DNA of 33,504 bases. Origin: UBA9414 sp958446945. GTDB lineage: Bacteria > Bacillota > Clostridia > Lachnospirales > Lachnospiraceae. Position 1 is the first letter of the stretch, and the number at the start of each line of letters is the position of its first letter. Positions 32,978 to 33,504 of this stretch are shown here, one piece after another. The DNA is taken from contig CAUCYJ010000006.1 of the NCBI GenBank assembly GCA_958446945.1, forward strand, positions 1 through 33,504, in the 5' to 3' direction. The notes under the pieces were generated by a model, which was given only the letters and a program-made list of their open reading frames with translations, ran no database searches and was not told the origin of the DNA. The position numbers were made by a program, and so were the translations under genes.

Positions 32978-33019
32978 ATAAAAAAATCCGCTGAAAGAAT
33001 TACTTCTCCAGCGGATTTT
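32978..33019 (-). terminator. Terminator after the DUF362/ferredoxin gene
   Basis: Arms AAAATCCGCTG and CAGCGGATTTT, extended inward by AGAA/TTCT around a GTAA loop, then a T run on the minus strand. Confidence 0.88.
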
Positions 33020-33036
33020 CCGTTCTTGATAAAGCT

Positions 33037-33504
33037 TTATTTTACAAAGACAAGTTCGTATGCCCGGTTTCCGATTCCAATCTTCTCTGCATGTTCCAGA
33101 CAGGTCCGGTACTCTGAGTCCGGTGTTGTGTTTACAAAGTGATCGTGATGATCGCAGAAATCATCTCGCCTCATATTTTCTCCGAGCAGACTGTTCGGCA
33201 GCGGCTCTGCCTGCAGACACGCATCCACACAGGCCTGATCAAGCGCTAATGGATCAAATGATGCAAACATACCGATATTTGGCAAAATCGGCGCATCATT
33301 TTCACTATGGCAGTCACAATGCGGAGACACATCTACAATCAAAGAAATATGGAAATTCGGCCGGCGGTCAATAACCGCTTTTGTATACTCTGCCATACGG
33401 CAGTTCAATTCTTTTACTGCCGCACTGCTTGAAAATGAAATTGCATCAAAATTACAAGCACCAATGCATCTGCCGCATCCAACGCAGTTTTCATTCGAAA
33501 TTTC
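33037..33504 (-). CDS. DUF362-type ferredoxin protein, 5' end cut off by the window edge
   Basis: The frame is open from base 33504 to the stop at 33037 (155 residues visible). It begins with a 4Fe-4S motif NCVGCGRCIGACNFDAI, then has PHCDCHSEND, ILPNIGMFASFDPLALDQAC and a C terminus ending YELVFVK. This matches DUF362 proteins with an inserted ferredoxin motif, common in Clostridia; the partner is unknown. The ATG at 33408 is internal and not the start. The N-terminal half lies outside the window. Confidence 0.82.
   Translation of the reverse strand, partial: EISNENCVGCGRCIGACNFDAISFSSSAAVKELNCRMAEYTKAVIDRRPNFHISLIVDVSPHCDCHSENDAPILPNIGMFASFDPLALDQACVDACLQAEPLPNSLLGENMRRDDFCDHHDHFVNTTPDSEYRTCLEHAEKIGIGNRAYELVFVK

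Noticed and set aside
1..33504. CRISPR array, tRNA, rRNA, insertion sequence or prophage genes
   Set aside because: I looked for regular repeats, cloverleaf-like segments, transposase or integrase motifs and found none.

Overview
The window looks like a chromosomal segment of a low-GC, anaerobic Gram-positive bacterium of the class Clostridia, most likely a gut Lachnospiraceae (Blautia, Dorea or Mediterraneibacter-like). The basis is the gene set (Mgl-type sugar ABC transporter with a YesN-type response regulator, membrane pyrophosphatase, meso-diaminopimelate dehydrogenase, ireB-ruvX-DUF1292-rnj order, trmR-trhP2 pair), the AGGAGG ribosome binding sites and the many intrinsic terminators. 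This is inferred by eye, not by a database search. Every gene is on the minus strand except one small HPr-like gene at 14359-14595. I see no tRNA, rRNA, CRISPR array, insertion sequence or prophage gene, and no gap over 300 bases without a gene.

Reading in the direction of transcription (right to left). The right edge holds the 3' end of a DUF362/ferredoxin gene, then a zinc-finger-less DnaJ-type chaperone, a QueG-like Fe-S protein and a tiny membrane protein, separated by promoters and terminators. Next come an unlisted 40-residue cysteine-rich protein and a cytosolic parvulin (30503-29618). A long colinear stretch follows: a frameshifted MATE exporter, an EIIC_2-type membrane protein, an HSL-type esterase, a condensation-domain-like acyltransferase fused to a membrane domain, a divergent cyclophilin, two flavodoxin-fold proteins and a radical SAM protein (29548-21651). 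Then come ddh and aroF, and the Mn2+ exporter mntP behind a promoter that fires straight into a terminator hairpin.

The middle is a translation and RNA-maintenance block. It contains prmA-rsmE-cysteine desulfurase-thiI (ribosome methylation and 4-thiouridine), the lone plus-strand HPr-like gene, mtaB (ms2t6A37), ireB-ruvX-DUF1292-rnj, and trmR-trhP2 (5-methoxyuridine at wobble position 34). hppA, the ion-pumping pyrophosphatase, has its own promoter and a palindromic leader.

The left end is a sugar-uptake operon, mglB-mglA-mglC, followed by a YesN-like response regulator cut by the window edge. MglC carries a cytoplasmic coiled-coil extension of about 225 residues, and a stable hairpin separates mglB from mglA.

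Most genes are ordinary housekeeping genes. The parts that look under-described are the MglC extension, the His-less HPr-like protein, the acyltransferase-membrane fusion with its esterase partner, the twin flavodoxin plus radical SAM set, the 40-residue Cys protein and the mntP leader.
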